Positions 1 to 10,630 are shown, numbered from the stretch's first letter. The stretch is 40,974 nt of DNA from Maribacter sp. (GCA_024228355.1 JAAETN010000221.1:1-40974); one strand, 5' to 3'. Notes: generated by a model not told the origin, from the letters alone. A program made the numbers and translations.

Positions 1-171
1 ATATTTGAGTCGCATTTCCCATCAGATGCCGCTGCTTTATGTGTACCACAGGAACCTTCCGTGGCTTGCAGTACTAAAATTGCCTTGGAATGGGATGAAG
101 CATTTAAAAACATGAATGACCCTTCAGGAAGGGCAGTCGCCAACGTACATGATGATGCCTATGAAAATTAA
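1..171 (+). CDS. asnB: Asparagine synthetase B (glutamine-hydrolysing), C-terminal end only
   Basis: Frame 1 is open from the first base to a TAA stop and encodes the last 56 residues of a protein. The tail contains CVPQEPSVACST, then ALEWDEAF, then DPSGRAV and a terminal VHDDAY. This is the characteristic C-terminus of class-II glutamine amidotransferase asparagine synthetases of the AsnB type, which make asparagine from aspartate, glutamine and ATP. The N-terminal amidotransferase domain and most of the synthetase domain lie outside the window, so catalytic residues cannot be checked. A hairpin terminator follows, which suggests it is the last gene of its transcript. Identification rests on the tail motifs only, but these are distinctive. 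Confidence 0.85.
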   Translation: MFESHFPSDAAALCVPQEPSVACSTKIALEWDEAFKNMNDPSGRAVANVHDDAYEN

Positions 172-241
172 ACTATCATAAAAATATGCGCTATACCTAC
201 CCGATTTGGGAAGGTTGGGTATTTATTTTAATTAGTCATTA

Positions 242-275
242 AGAAGTGCCATTGATTTGGCACTTCTTTTTTTGT
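242..275 (+). terminator. Rho-independent terminator after asnB
   Basis: A perfect 9-bp stem (AGAAGTGCC / GGCACTTCT) with an 8-nt loop is followed directly by a run of T. A weaker hairpin with one mismatch lies upstream at 193-222 (ATACC...GGTAT arms) and could also help end transcription. Confidence 0.85.
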
Positions 276-328
276 TTTTAAAGTGTTTAAAAACAATATT
301 TATTCGATAACAAAATCAAACTAAAATC

Positions 329-338
329 CAAATTCCAA
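329..338 (+). repeat. Intergenic 10-mer repeat CAAATTCCAA, copy 1
   Basis: This 10-mer recurs in intergenic DNA at 28715-28724, and as its reverse complement at 12332-12341, 12356-12365 and 28737-28746. Here it is a single copy in the 295-bp asnB-gyrB spacer. Its role is unknown. Confidence 0.5.
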
Positions 339-418
339 GTACTATATTTTCCACAATTTTTGTTGATAACTTCGTGGTTTAAAAATCGTCCAAAACCTAT
401 ATTTCATGGGGTATTGGT

Positions 419-426
419 TATATTTG
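419..426 (+). promoter_or_regulatory. Candidate gyrB promoter, -7 box
   Basis: TATATTTG matches the Bacteroidota -7 consensus TAnnTTTG exactly. Transcription would start near 433, leaving a leader of about 34 nt before the gyrB ATG. No convincing -33 TTG is seen at the usual distance. Confidence 0.5.
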
Positions 427-463
427 TGAGATTGCTAAAATTATAATGATCACAACAAATTAG

Positions 464-2407
<1,944 letters not shown>

Positions 2408-2426
2408 GAAATAGCACTTACACAAC

Positions 2427-2456
2427 AAAAATCCTGACGGTACCGTCAGGATTTTT
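2427..2456 (+). terminator. Terminator after gyrB
   Basis: A perfect 30-bp palindrome centred on GGTACC. Its arms begin with five A and end with five T, so it can work in both directions. Confidence 0.85.
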
Positions 2457-2479
2457 AGTTTTAGGGAAAATTCATACAG

Positions 2480-3484
2480 ATGAAACGAATAGTATCCCTT
2501 TTAGCAGTAGCCTGTAGCTTTCAGGCTATGGCTCAATCCAATATCAACGAAATATTGGCGGCGGGTCTTGATGATGCCGAAAAATTCACAAACAATTACC
2601 TCGCGCCAGCTTCCGAGGGATTTATGTATAGCATTTCTAGTGGATGGTACAATACCGCTGATGCAAAGCCATTGGCCGGATTTGAGATCTCAATAATTGG
2701 TAATATGTCAAATTTTAAAAATAAGACCGATAAAAAGGAATTTGTCTTTGACACAGCAGATTATGAAAATCTACAATTGGCAAGTGGCGGTACAACCCAA
2801 ACAGTTTCAACGGCCTTAGGGGATATTGAAGGTGTTGGCGTATTTATTGAAGGGGCAGGAGGTGCTCTAAGAACTGATTTTGAACTACCAACTGGACTAG
2901 CCTCTGAAGATATTAATTTTGTCCCTTCGGCATTTGTTCAAGCGAGTGTTGGAATCATTAAAGGTACCGAACTAAAGGCAAGATTTTTACCTAAGATCAA
3001 TACTGATGATTTTGGTATGAGCATGTATGGTTTTGGTATTCAGCATGAATTTACCAAGCATTTACCTGCGGATAAGGTTTTACCGATTGCCATTTCAGGG
3101 GTTATCGGGTATACCCATTTAGATGCCTCTTATGATTTTACAAATTCAAGCATCATCGATGGGCAGGACCAAAAACTTGAAGTTGCAATGAATACCTGGG
3201 TTTTTCAGGCCGTGGTATCAACAAAGCTTCCTATTATTAACTTTTATGGTGGACTGGGATATTTATCCGGTAAATCAACAACAGATGTCCTAGGCACCTA
3301 TATAGTACAGTCCGGACCTTTTCAACAAACATATGTTGATCCTTTCTCAATAGACAAAGACGCCAGTGGATTTACGGCCAATGTGGGCGCCAAATTGAAA
3401 TTGGGATTCTTTAGGTTGCATGCAGATTATTCGTTGGCAGAGTTCGATACATTTTCTTTTGGAGTTAATTTTGGCTTCAGGTAG
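2480..3484 (+). CDS. Outer-membrane beta-barrel-like protein, DUF6588-like
   Basis: A 334-residue exported protein of unknown function. Residues 1-19 form a Sec signal peptide ending AMAQ. The mature part begins with a conserved-looking segment (AGLDDAEKF, NYLAPASEGF). It continues with alternating hydrophobic and polar stretches and ends in a strand-like segment with a terminal aromatic-basic pair (GVNFGFR), as expected for a barrel inserted in the outer membrane. I recall this pattern from the DUF6588 family of Bacteroidota, but that assignment is from memory. It lies between two terminators, 72 bp downstream of gyrB, and appears to be its own transcription unit. There are no catalytic motifs, and a substrate or partner cannot be proposed. 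Confidence 0.65.
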   Translation: MKRIVSLLAVACSFQAMAQSNINEILAAGLDDAEKFTNNYLAPASEGFMYSISSGWYNTADAKPLAGFEISIIGNMSNFKNKTDKKEFVFDTADYENLQLASGGTTQTVSTALGDIEGVGVFIEGAGGALRTDFELPTGLASEDINFVPSAFVQASVGIIKGTELKARFLPKINTDDFGMSMYGFGIQHEFTKHLPADKVLPIAISGVIGYTHLDASYDFTNSSIIDGQDQKLEVAMNTWVFQAVVSTKLPIINFYGGLGYLSGKSTTDVLGTYIVQSGPFQQTYVDPFSIDKDASGFTANVGAKLKLGFFRLHADYSLAEFDTFSFGVNFGFR

Positions 3485-3507
3485 TTAATGGGAATTACTT
3501 ATAATTT

Positions 3508-3539
3508 AAAAAGCCCAGACAATATTGCCAGGGCTTTTT
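3508..3539 (+). terminator. Bidirectional terminator between convergent genes
   Basis: A stem AAAAAGCCC / GGGCTTTTT with a 14-nt loop sits between the plus-strand barrel gene and the minus-strand lipoprotein gene. The A- and T-flanked arms allow termination from both sides. Confidence 0.8.
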
Positions 3540-3562
3540 AATTTGTATTTATGATGGTTTTC

Positions 3563-3934
3563 TTATTCCCTAATTGCTAGAATATTACCAATATTGTCTT
3601 CCAGTATTGCACGTTCAGGTGATTCTTTCATTATAACCTTATCATCGGCTTTCTCCATCCCAGGGTATGAAATTGTATAAACACCTTCAATTTGTTCCCA
3701 TCTAAAATCTGTTTTGGTAACAACATTACCGTTTTCCTTTATATGATATCTTCCGAGATAGGCATCATTGAAAATCCATTCAAAACGCGTAGATACCTCT
3801 CCGGACTCATCAGTGGTCAGGGTAGATAAACTTGACCATATGCCTATGACGGGGTCGTTATTATCAGGGATTCTTGAACAATTGCTAGCCAATATAATAC
3901 CAACAATAGCAATGAATGAAAAAAACTTTTTCAT
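3563..3934 (-). CDS. Small putative lipoprotein, lipocalin-like, function unknown
   Basis: A 123-residue protein. It opens with KK and a hydrophobic stretch ending LASNC at Cys19, so it is a likely lipoprotein, although Asn just before the Cys is atypical of a lipobox. The mature part (IGIWSSL, FEWIFNDAYLGRY, VYTISYPG) reads as a small beta-rich domain reminiscent of lipocalin-like proteins of Bacteroidota. That resemblance is only a guess from pattern. It is a lone minus-strand gene between plus-strand neighbours and shares a terminator with the upstream barrel gene. No active-site residues are evident. Confidence 0.6.
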   Translation of the reverse strand: MKKFFSFIAIVGIILASNCSRIPDNNDPVIGIWSSLSTLTTDESGEVSTRFEWIFNDAYLGRYHIKENGNVVTKTDFRWEQIEGVYTISYPGMEKADDKVIMKESPERAILEDNIGNILAIRE

Positions 3935-4143
3935 TTGTAGGTTATTTTGATTCGGGGTTTGTTGATTTGAGAACGCACTTCCCTTAGTTGGTATTGTTAA
4001 TAATCGATGTATGGTTCAATATTTTGATAATCTTCGTTGAAATACTACATTCTTTAACAAACACAATTTTTTATTAGCGGTTTTAACAATAATAAAAAAA
4101 TTGTGAAACTGATTTTTGTCATCTTTTTTCAGTCAGGATTCAG

Positions 4144-4151
4144 TACTTTTG
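4144..4151 (+). promoter_or_regulatory. Candidate mdh promoter, -7 box
   Basis: TACTTTTG matches TAnnTTTG exactly, 34 bp before the mdh ATG. A TTTG at 4115-4118 is the nearest -33-like element, but its 25-bp spacing is longer than usual. Confidence 0.5.
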
Positions 4152-4185
4152 CATCTTAAAATTTACAATTTAAAACGAAAGACAT

Positions 4186-5112
4186 ATGAAAGTTACCGTA
4201 GTAGGGGCAGGAGCTGTTGGCGCAAGTTGCGCAGAGTATATTGCCATTAAGGATTTCGCATCTGAGGTAGTGGTTTTGGATATTAAGGAAGGCTATGCAG
4301 AAGGCAAGGCCATGGACTTGATGCAAACAGCTTCTTTAAATGGATTTGATACCAAAATAACAGGAACCACCAATGATTATTCAAAAACTGCTGGTAGTGA
4401 TATTGCGGTAATTACATCTGGTATTCCTAGAAAACCGGGAATGACTCGTGAGGAACTGATAGGTATTAACGCAGGTATTGTTAAAACTGTGGCTACAAGT
4501 CTAATTCAGCATTCACCAAATGTAATACTAATTGTAGTTAGTAATCCTATGGATACAATGACTTATTTAGTTCATAAATCTACTGGATTACCTAAGAATA
4601 AAATTATTGGAATGGGAGGTGCTTTGGATAGTGCGCGTTTCAAGTACCGTTTAGCCGAGGCATTGGACGCTCCAATTTCAGATATTGATGGTATGGTCAT
4701 AGGAGGTCATAGCGATACCGGTATGGTTCCGTTGGCTTCCCACGCAACTAGAAATAGCATTAAGGTGACTGAATTCATTTCACAGGACCGCTTGCAGCAA
4801 GTAGTTGAAGACACGAAGGTAGGTGGTGCCACGCTAACCAAATTATTGGGAACAAGTGCATGGTATGCACCAGGTGCAGCAGTATCTTCATTGGTTCAAT
4901 CAATAGCTTGTAACCAGAAGAAAATGTTCCCTTGTTCTACCTTGTTGGAGGGGGAATATGGACTTAATGATATTTGCATTGGGGTACCGGTGATTTTAGG
5001 TAAAAACGGAATTGAAAAAGTTGTGGATATTCCACTTTCTGATGCTGAAAAAACCAAAATGCAAGAGAGTGCAGCAGGTGTTGCAAAAACAAATGGACTT
5101 TTAGAAGTTTAG
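4186..5112 (+). CDS. mdh: Malate dehydrogenase
   Basis: NAD-dependent oxidation of malate to oxaloacetate in the TCA cycle, in the cytoplasm. The 308-residue protein has the LDH-like MDH fold. The Rossmann motif GAGAVG lies at 7-12, and Asp32 at the end of the second strand points to NAD rather than NADP. The mobile loop carries Arg82 and Arg88 for substrate binding. VSNPMD lies at 118-123, Arg151 follows, and the catalytic His175 is in GGHSDTG. Arg82 in a PRKPGM context supports malate over lactate specificity. It stands alone with its own promoter and terminator. Length and all key residues fit, so I see no reason to doubt the call. Confidence 0.95.
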   Translation: MKVTVVGAGAVGASCAEYIAIKDFASEVVVLDIKEGYAEGKAMDLMQTASLNGFDTKITGTTNDYSKTAGSDIAVITSGIPRKPGMTREELIGINAGIVKTVATSLIQHSPNVILIVVSNPMDTMTYLVHKSTGLPKNKIIGMGGALDSARFKYRLAEALDAPISDIDGMVIGGHSDTGMVPLASHATRNSIKVTEFISQDRLQQVVEDTKVGGATLTKLLGTSAWYAPGAAVSSLVQSIACNQKKMFPCSTLLEGEYGLNDICIGVPVILGKNGIEKVVDIPLSDAEKTKMQESAAGVAKTNGLLEV

Positions 5113-5136
5113 TCAAAAGCTTCAATAAAAATTGCA

Positions 5137-5177
5137 AAAGGCATCCTGATTATGGTATTGGGGTGCCTTTGTTTTTT
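5137..5177 (+). terminator. Terminator after mdh
   Basis: A 10-bp stem AAAGGCATCC / GGGTGCCTTT with one G-T pair and a 14-nt loop is followed by G and six T. Confidence 0.8.
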
Positions 5178-5196
5178 GGATTAACTCATAAATATA

Positions 5197-5227
5197 TTGC
5201 CAATTCTTAGGGTAAATCATATATTTG
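5197..5227 (+). promoter_or_regulatory. Candidate secDF promoter
   Basis: A TTG at 5197-5199 and TATATTTG at 5220-5227 are separated by 20 bp, close to the Bacteroidota -33/-7 arrangement. The predicted start leaves a leader of roughly 34 nt. Confidence 0.6.
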
Positions 5228-5267
5228 CACGCTGTTGAGAAAAGCACACTTAAAATATACATAACCA

Positions 5268-8237
5268 ATGCAAAATAAAGGACTTATAAAGCTTTTTGCC
5301 TTCTTATTCGGGCTCGTTAGTATCTATCAACTATCATACACTTTTATTGCCAGTAAGATTGAAAAGGATGCTGAAATTTATGCTTCCAATCTAATCACTG
5401 AGGCTGAGGATAACTATGTTTCCAAAAGGGAAGATCTGGAAGTAAGATATTTAGATTCAATCGGGAGTAACCCTATTTTGGGTTATACTGATTATAATGA
5501 AGCCAAAAAGAAAGAGTTGAACAAGGGTCTTGACCTTAAAGGGGGAATAAATGTTACGCTTCAGATTTCTGTAAAGGATATATTAAAAGGTCTTGCCAAT
5601 AACTCAAAAAGTCCGATTTTCAATAAAGCCTTGGCAGATGCTGATGCTGCATCCAAAAGTAGTGATGACACTTATGTTGACTTATTCTTCGATGCTTTTG
5701 ATAATATCAAAGGAGATTCAAAATTAGCATCACCTGAGGTTTTCGCCAATAAAGGGTTGAGCGATGAGGTTAATTTTCAAATGACCGATGATGAGGTTAA
5801 ACCCATTATCCGTAGGAAAATTGATGAATCCATTGTTTCCGCCTTTGAAGTTTTACGCGAGCGTATTGATGGTTTTGGGGTTACCCAGCCCAACATTCAA
5901 CGTGAAGGGAACTCAGGCCGTATCTTAGTGGAATTGCCCGGCGCAAGGGATATAGCCAGGGCCCAGGAATTATTATCAAGTACAGCTCAATTGGAGTTTT
6001 GGGAAACTTATGAGCAGAACAATCCAAGTTTCGGGAACTTTATCGTTGCTGCCAACGAAAGACTTAAGTCAATCGTCAAAACAGATGCTGTTGAAGAGCC
6101 TGTCAAAGAGGAATCCGAGTTGGACTCTTTACTATCTGATGTTACAGATTCCTTGGATTTGGCAAGTCAGGTAAATCCATTATATGACTTATTATTGCCA
6201 GCAAATCCAGGACAGAATGCCATGTTCCGTGCTGCCATAAAGGATACGGCGAAAGTAGGGGCTTATCTTAGAATGCCGGAAATTCAAAGATTATTACCAG
6301 CTGATATTCAGTTTACAAAGTTTTTATGGGAACGCCCTTCATCTGATAATGTAGAGATACTTAATTTATATGCACTAAAATCGAACCGCAACGGTACGCC
6401 AAGGATTAGCGGTGATGTTGTTAGTGATGCCAGAGATACATATGATCAATTTAGTAAGCCCGCGGTTAGTATGAGTATGAATTCCAGAGGGGCTAAAGAA
6501 TGGCAGAAGCTAACAAGTGATGCAAACATAAATAATACGGGTATCGCCGTTGTCTTGGATAATAAGGTTTATACGGCGCCAGGGTGTTCTGTCGTTGGTG
6601 GTATCTCAGGAGGCGGTACTGAAATAACAGGTACGTTCACCGTTGATGAAACAAAGGATATAGCAAACGTATTGAGAGCTGGTAAATTACCGGCAAAAGC
6701 GGAAATAATCCAGTCTAATGTTGTGGGACCTTCATTGGGTCAAGAAGCTATTGATAGTGGTTTTATGTCATTCTTGATTGCAATGGCCGTTGTATTGATA
6801 TGGATGGTATTCTATTATGGTAAAGCGGGAATCTTCGCCGATATTGCCTTGTTATTGAACATATTATTGATTTTTGGGGTATTGACCAGTTTGAGCGCTG
6901 TACTTACACTACCTGGTATCGCAGGTATTGTCTTGACAATAGGTATGTCAGTTGATGCCAATGTACTTATCTTTGAACGTATAAAAGAAGAATTAGCAAG
7001 GGGTAAAGGCAAATCGCAGGCCGTTTCAGATGGTTTTGGCAATGCACTTTCTTCCATTCTCGATGCGAATATCACAACAGGTTTAACCGCTTTGATTTTG
7101 TTCTTATTTGGATCAGGGCCTATTAAGGGTTTTGCAACTACCTTATTAATAGGTATTCTAACTTCTTTGTTCACGGCAATTTTTATTACAAGATTGTTGG
7201 TTGATTGGTATTTAAGTGGAAAGGGGAGAACTTTGGATTTCTCTACAGCGCTTACAAAAAACCTATTCCAAAACATTAATATCAATTTCTTGTCTAAGCG
7301 AAAAATCGCTTATGTTATTTCCTTCATTTTGGTAGGTATAGGCCTGTTCTCGCTATTCTTTGGACCAGGATTACAGCAAGGTGTTGATTTTGTTGGTGGA
7401 CGCTCATATCAAGTTCGATTTGAAAAAGAAGTAAGTCCCTCTGAAATAGCTTCAGAATTAAATACTGTTTTCGGTAGTGGAACCAATGTAAAAACATACG
7501 GTGAGGCCAATCAAATAAAAATCACGACGCCTTATAAAGTGGATGTTGAAGGCGTTGAAGTTGATAATGAGATTCAGGACAAACTATTTACTTCACTTCA
7601 AAAATACTTGCCGGATGGAACTACACAAGCAGATTTCATAGTTGGTAGCGATGATGAAGCAATTGGTATTATGCAATCGGTTAAGGTAGGTCCAACAATT
7701 GCTGATGATATCAAGAAAAATGCATTTTTGGCCATCATAGGTTCGCTGGCTGTTGTTTTCCTATATATTCTATTGCGTTTCAGAAAGTGGCAATTCTCGT
7801 TGGGCGCAGTAACTGCTGTATTCCACGATGTATTGATCGTATTGGGAATTTTTTCAGTCGCAGGTAAAATTATGCCATTCAATATGGAAATTGACCAAGC
7901 TTTTATTGCGGCAATATTAACGGTGATTGGTTACTCTCTGAATGATACGGTTGTTGTTTTTGACCGTATACGTGAAATTGTTGGTGAGCGAGGCTGGAAA
8001 GGCGGAAAAAATATCAATACCGCAGTGAACAGTACATTGGGGCGTACCTTGAATACATCTTTGACCACATTGGTGGTATTATTGACCATATTTGTTTTTG
8101 GAGGTGAATCGCTTCGTGGATTTATGTTTGCAATGATAGTAGGTGTTGTAGTAGGTACCTATTCATCGGTGTTTATTGCCACACCAGTAATGTACGATAC
8201 ATTGAAGAAGAAGATGTTAGCTGGTGAGGAAGCCTAA
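5268..8237 (+). CDS. secDF: Protein translocase subunit SecDF (fused)
   Basis: Inner-membrane RND-type accessory of the Sec translocon. It uses the proton motive force to complete export of proteins into the periplasm. The 989-residue chain is a SecD-SecF fusion, which is usual in Bacteroidota. The SecD half has an N-terminal membrane anchor, the GLDLKGG signature at 87-93 and a large periplasmic region that includes an acidic, low-complexity segment around residues 270-300. A helix bundle with SVDANVLIFERIKEE follows. The SecF half begins after a positively charged link and carries GVDFVGG, then SLNDTVVVFDRIRE near the end. Twelve membrane spans are expected. It has its own promoter and a strong terminator. 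The gene is intact. Confidence 0.95.
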   Translation: MQNKGLIKLFAFLFGLVSIYQLSYTFIASKIEKDAEIYASNLITEAEDNYVSKREDLEVRYLDSIGSNPILGYTDYNEAKKKELNKGLDLKGGINVTLQISVKDILKGLANNSKSPIFNKALADADAASKSSDDTYVDLFFDAFDNIKGDSKLASPEVFANKGLSDEVNFQMTDDEVKPIIRRKIDESIVSAFEVLRERIDGFGVTQPNIQREGNSGRILVELPGARDIARAQELLSSTAQLEFWETYEQNNPSFGNFIVAANERLKSIVKTDAVEEPVKEESELDSLLSDVTDSLDLASQVNPLYDLLLPANPGQNAMFRAAIKDTAKVGAYLRMPEIQRLLPADIQFTKFLWERPSSDNVEILNLYALKSNRNGTPRISGDVVSDARDTYDQFSKPAVSMSMNSRGAKEWQKLTSDANINNTGIAVVLDNKVYTAPGCSVVGGISGGGTEITGTFTVDETKDIANVLRAGKLPAKAEIIQSNVVGPSLGQEAIDSGFMSFLIAMAVVLIWMVFYYGKAGIFADIALLLNILLIFGVLTSLSAVLTLPGIAGIVLTIGMSVDANVLIFERIKEELARGKGKSQAVSDGFGNALSSILDANITTGLTALILFLFGSGPIKGFATTLLIGILTSLFTAIFITRLLVDWYLSGKGRTLDFSTALTKNLFQNININFLSKRKIAYVISFILVGIGLFSLFFGPGLQQGVDFVGGRSYQVRFEKEVSPSEIASELNTVFGSGTNVKTYGEANQIKITTPYKVDVEGVEVDNEIQDKLFTSLQKYLPDGTTQADFIVGSDDEAIGIMQSVKVGPTIADDIKKNAFLAIIGSLAVVFLYILLRFRKWQFSLGAVTAVFHDVLIVLGIFSVAGKIMPFNMEIDQAFIAAILTVIGYSLNDTVVVFDRIREIVGERGWKGGKNINTAVNSTLGRTLNTSLTTLVVLLTIFVFGGESLRGFMFAMIVGVVVGTYSSVFIATPVMYDTLKKKMLAGEEA

Positions 8238-8257
8238 GTTTAAATATCTAACTCCAT

Positions 8258-8285
8258 AAAAAGGCCGCTCTAGAGTGGCCTTTTT
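8258..8285 (+). terminator. Bidirectional terminator after secDF
   Basis: Stem AAAAAGGCC / GGCCTTTTT, extended inward by further pairs around CTCTAGAG. It separates secDF from the convergent gene on the minus strand. Confidence 0.85.
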
Positions 8286-8291
8286 ATTTGG

Positions 8292-8683
8292 CTAAAGGTC
8301 TAACAACCATTTTTTGGCTTCATTTTCATTTTCAAACATTTTGCCCTCATAACCAAGGTTTTGCATAATGGTCTCAAATATTAATAAGTTGGTAAAGGCA
8401 ATTTTATCCGGGGCAACTCCAGCAACGATAAAATCAGGTTGCCAACCAATAATATCCAAAGATTCGGTTATGTTGAAAGCGGAAACAATGGGTAATCTAC
8501 CTTTGACTTTAGAAACTACCATTATACGATTTTGATTCTCCTTTTTGCAATATCCGTAATTTGTTTCCATGTCTTGATACCCTCTTCAACTTCTTGTCCA
8601 GATGTTCGGTTTCCGGTGAACTCGACCCATAAATACTCCTCAAAAACCTTATGTTTTAGCTTTAATGGCGTCCTAATTATATT
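8292..8683 (-). pseudogene. Small STAS/SpoIIAA-like gene broken by a frameshift
   Basis: Two overlapping minus-strand frames together make one sensible protein of about 129 residues. The upstream frame, open from 8683, encodes HKVFEEYLWVEFTGN and GIKTWKQITDIAK. It then hits a stop soon after a run of five A (minus strand, positions 8546-8542). The downstream frame continues with KKENQNRIMVVSKVKG, NITESLDIIGW and the tail ENEAKKWLLDL. Adding one A to the run restores a single reading frame. An internal ATG at 8570 opens a 92-residue frame that would be mistaken for the whole gene. The upstream part has no ATG start; ATA or ATT near 8680 sits where one is expected. The fold resembles small STAS/SpoIIAA-like proteins, from pattern only. 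It may be a true lesion or a sequencing error. Confidence 0.65.
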
Positions 8684-8700
8684 TTATGGGAGAACTAAGG

Positions 8701-8708
8701 CAAAATTA
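8701..8708 (-). promoter_or_regulatory. Candidate promoter of the frameshifted small gene, -7 box
   Basis: On the minus strand TAATTTTG fits TAnnTTTG. Transcription would begin near 8694, just ahead of the open frame starting at 8683. This supports that frame, rather than the internal ATG at 8570, as the original gene start. Confidence 0.45.
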
Positions 8709-8782
8709 AGACGGAATAAGTTCTTTAGAAAAAAAAATGGAAATTAAACAGAAATAATAATCCGAGTAAAAATTATAATGCT

Positions 8783-10072
8783 TCAGTCCGTTACTATTTC
8801 CCCTAAAGAGCCGTCCTTGTTTTCTTTTAGGATGAACCTGTATTGAGGTTGTAGGCCTGCCTCTGTCCTGTGTGAAACAAAGATTACCGTAGAATTGCTT
8901 TCTTGTGCAATTTTGTTAACCAATAAAACCAATAATATAGCCGATTCGTCATCAAGCCCAGCTGTGGGTTCATCTAAAATTAATAATAAAGGATGCTTTA
9001 TCATTGCTCTTGTGGTCATGACCAAACGTTTTTGACCCATGGTCAGATCATGGAAAAGGGCGTCTTTTAAATGCCACATATCAATATGCTGTAACCATTC
9101 TTTTGCCAAACGTAATTGGGCTTCTGTAGGCTGCACATATAAACCAACGGAATCAAGGATGCCTGATATCATCATATGTTCCACAGAGTGATAGCCTGTG
9201 AATTTATCGGTCATAGAAGGGGTAAAGTAACCAATGTTCTTTTTAATATCCCAAACACTTTCCCCACTTCCTTTTTTAGTACCAAAAAGATATAGCTCCT
9301 GACCATAGCCTTTTGGGTTTTCCCCTGTTATCATTGATAAGATCGTTGTTTTACCACTTCCATTATTACCGCTAAGTTCCCAGAATTCCCCTTTGCCAAT
9401 TTTCCAAGAGATTTCCTTTAATATAGGCCTGCCGTCATAACTCACATTCACTTTCTTGAGCTCTATTAGGGTATCATCTTCATAACTAATGTGTTTTAGA
9501 GGTTCCGGTATGTTTCCTATGAATCTTTGGTCCTTTTTGGAAGGAAAGGAATGGTCTGGATTTTGTAATGCAATTATTTTATCGTTTTTAAGACGGGCAT
9601 AATTATTAATGAAAGGAAGTAGGTCATCTTTTCTACTAATAATCTGGACAATATGAACATCTTTGGCGATAGTATTTAATCGCTCTTTCAATTCAATCTG
9701 GAATTCTTTATCCAAATTATCAAATAAGTTGTCAAGTACAAGGAAATCCGGATTTGATTCAAGCAAATGTTTAAGAAGCAACCTCTTCTGTTCTCCGCTT
9801 GACATGGATTGTAAACTTTGACTTGTATTGCTAGTTAAACCGCTATCACCGTGCCGGCTCTCCTCATCAATTAATTTTATCAGGGATAGTTTGGAAAAGA
9901 GGGCACCTTTTAAACCGGATAAGTATTCAAAAATTATAGGTTTATGGGTACTTAATAATTCCTCAACAAAAGAGGTTTTGTCAGAGGTATTATCTATGAA
10001 TATCGCCCAATGATTTTGACAGCTATCGGTCTTTTTTGACAATAATGAATTAGTTGGTTTTCCCTCTTTCAT
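8783..10072 (-). CDS. ModF-like protein with two ABC ATPase domains
   Basis: A 429-residue soluble protein with two fused ABC nucleotide-binding domains and no membrane spans. The C-terminal domain is intact: NVSYDGRPILKEISW, Walker A GNNGSGKT, WDIKKNIGYF, signature LTMGQKR, Walker B LLILDEP and a switch His in VSHRTEA. This order and wording closely follow E. coli ModF (PhrA). The N-terminal domain is degenerate. Its Walker A position reads IDNTSDKT without the glycines, and its Walker B reads FLVLDN with Asn for the catalytic Glu, although the signature MSSGEQKR remains. The function of ModF is not settled; molybdate uptake and photorepair have been suggested. No modABC genes are nearby. 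It is the distal end of a minus-strand gene run. Confidence 0.75.
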   Translation of the reverse strand: MKEGKPTNSLLSKKTDSCQNHWAIFIDNTSDKTSFVEELLSTHKPIIFEYLSGLKGALFSKLSLIKLIDEESRHGDSGLTSNTSQSLQSMSSGEQKRLLLKHLLESNPDFLVLDNLFDNLDKEFQIELKERLNTIAKDVHIVQIISRKDDLLPFINNYARLKNDKIIALQNPDHSFPSKKDQRFIGNIPEPLKHISYEDDTLIELKKVNVSYDGRPILKEISWKIGKGEFWELSGNNGSGKTTILSMITGENPKGYGQELYLFGTKKGSGESVWDIKKNIGYFTPSMTDKFTGYHSVEHMMISGILDSVGLYVQPTEAQLRLAKEWLQHIDMWHLKDALFHDLTMGQKRLVMTTRAMIKHPLLLILDEPTAGLDDESAILLVLLVNKIAQESNSTVIFVSHRTEAGLQPQYRFILKENKDGSLGEIVTD

Positions 10073-10104
10073 AAACCGTTGGTATTGAACCTGAAAAGTA
10101 TGGA

Positions 10105-10626
10105 TTAATGCGAAATAACCCTAAATATGTGAACAGGAATGTCATTATAAACCGTTGTTTTATCCAAGCTCATCCCATTTTTCAAAGCTACACTTTGTGA
10201 TGGTTTATTATCAATATGGATTATTGAGATTAATGAATGGGCCAATTTTTTTTCAAATGCGAATGATCTGCATTTTCTCGCCGCTTCAGTTGCATATCCT
10301 TTATTTCTGTATGCTGGAAGTATTGAATAACCAATTTCAAGTTCTTGAATATTGTCTACGGTTTGTATAAGCAATCCACATTGTCCAATAAATTCCCCGG
10401 TGTTTTTATCAATAAGCGCATTAAATCCCCCTAATTGATTATCATAGCGATAAAGAACGGTGTCAAACCATTTTTGGCATTCTTCGTTAGGTTTTAATTT
10501 GCTTTGGGGCCAAAATTCCGTACTTGATGGATCTTGATGGAAAGGCAGCCATAGCGCAAAATCAGATGGTTCTACTTTCCGAAAATAAAGCCTCTTGGGT
10601 TCCTCACCGGTCAAGAGATAATCCAT
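10105..10626 (-). CDS. GNAT-family N-acetyltransferase (RimJ/RimL-like)
   Basis: A 173-residue acetyltransferase that would transfer acetyl from acetyl-CoA to an amine; the substrate is unknown. The acetyl-CoA binding motif A is visible as ELEIGYSILPAYRNKGYATEA-like sequence at about 95-115, with the RxxxG pyrophosphate loop (RNKGYAT). NKPSQSVALKNGM near 130 matches the conserved Asn-Ser helix. The frame stays open upstream to 10695, but that extension would overlap the preceding DUF192 gene by more than 60 bp. I therefore take Met at 10626, four bases after that gene's stop, as the start (MDYLLTGEEPKRL). It belongs to the same minus-strand run as lgt and the DUF192 gene. Confidence 0.8.
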   Translation of the reverse strand: MDYLLTGEEPKRLYFRKVEPSDFALWLPFHQDPSSTEFWPQSKLKPNEECQKWFDTVLYRYDNQLGGFNALIDKNTGEFIGQCGLLIQTVDNIQELEIGYSILPAYRNKGYATEAARKCRSFAFEKKLAHSLISIIHIDNKPSQSVALKNGMSLDKTTVYNDIPVHIFRVISH

Positions 10627-10630
10627 GCAA

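Noticed and set aside
8532-8747. Plus-strand open frame across the frameshifted small gene
   Set aside because: Antisense to a better explained minus-strand gene; its translation has no domain-like pattern.
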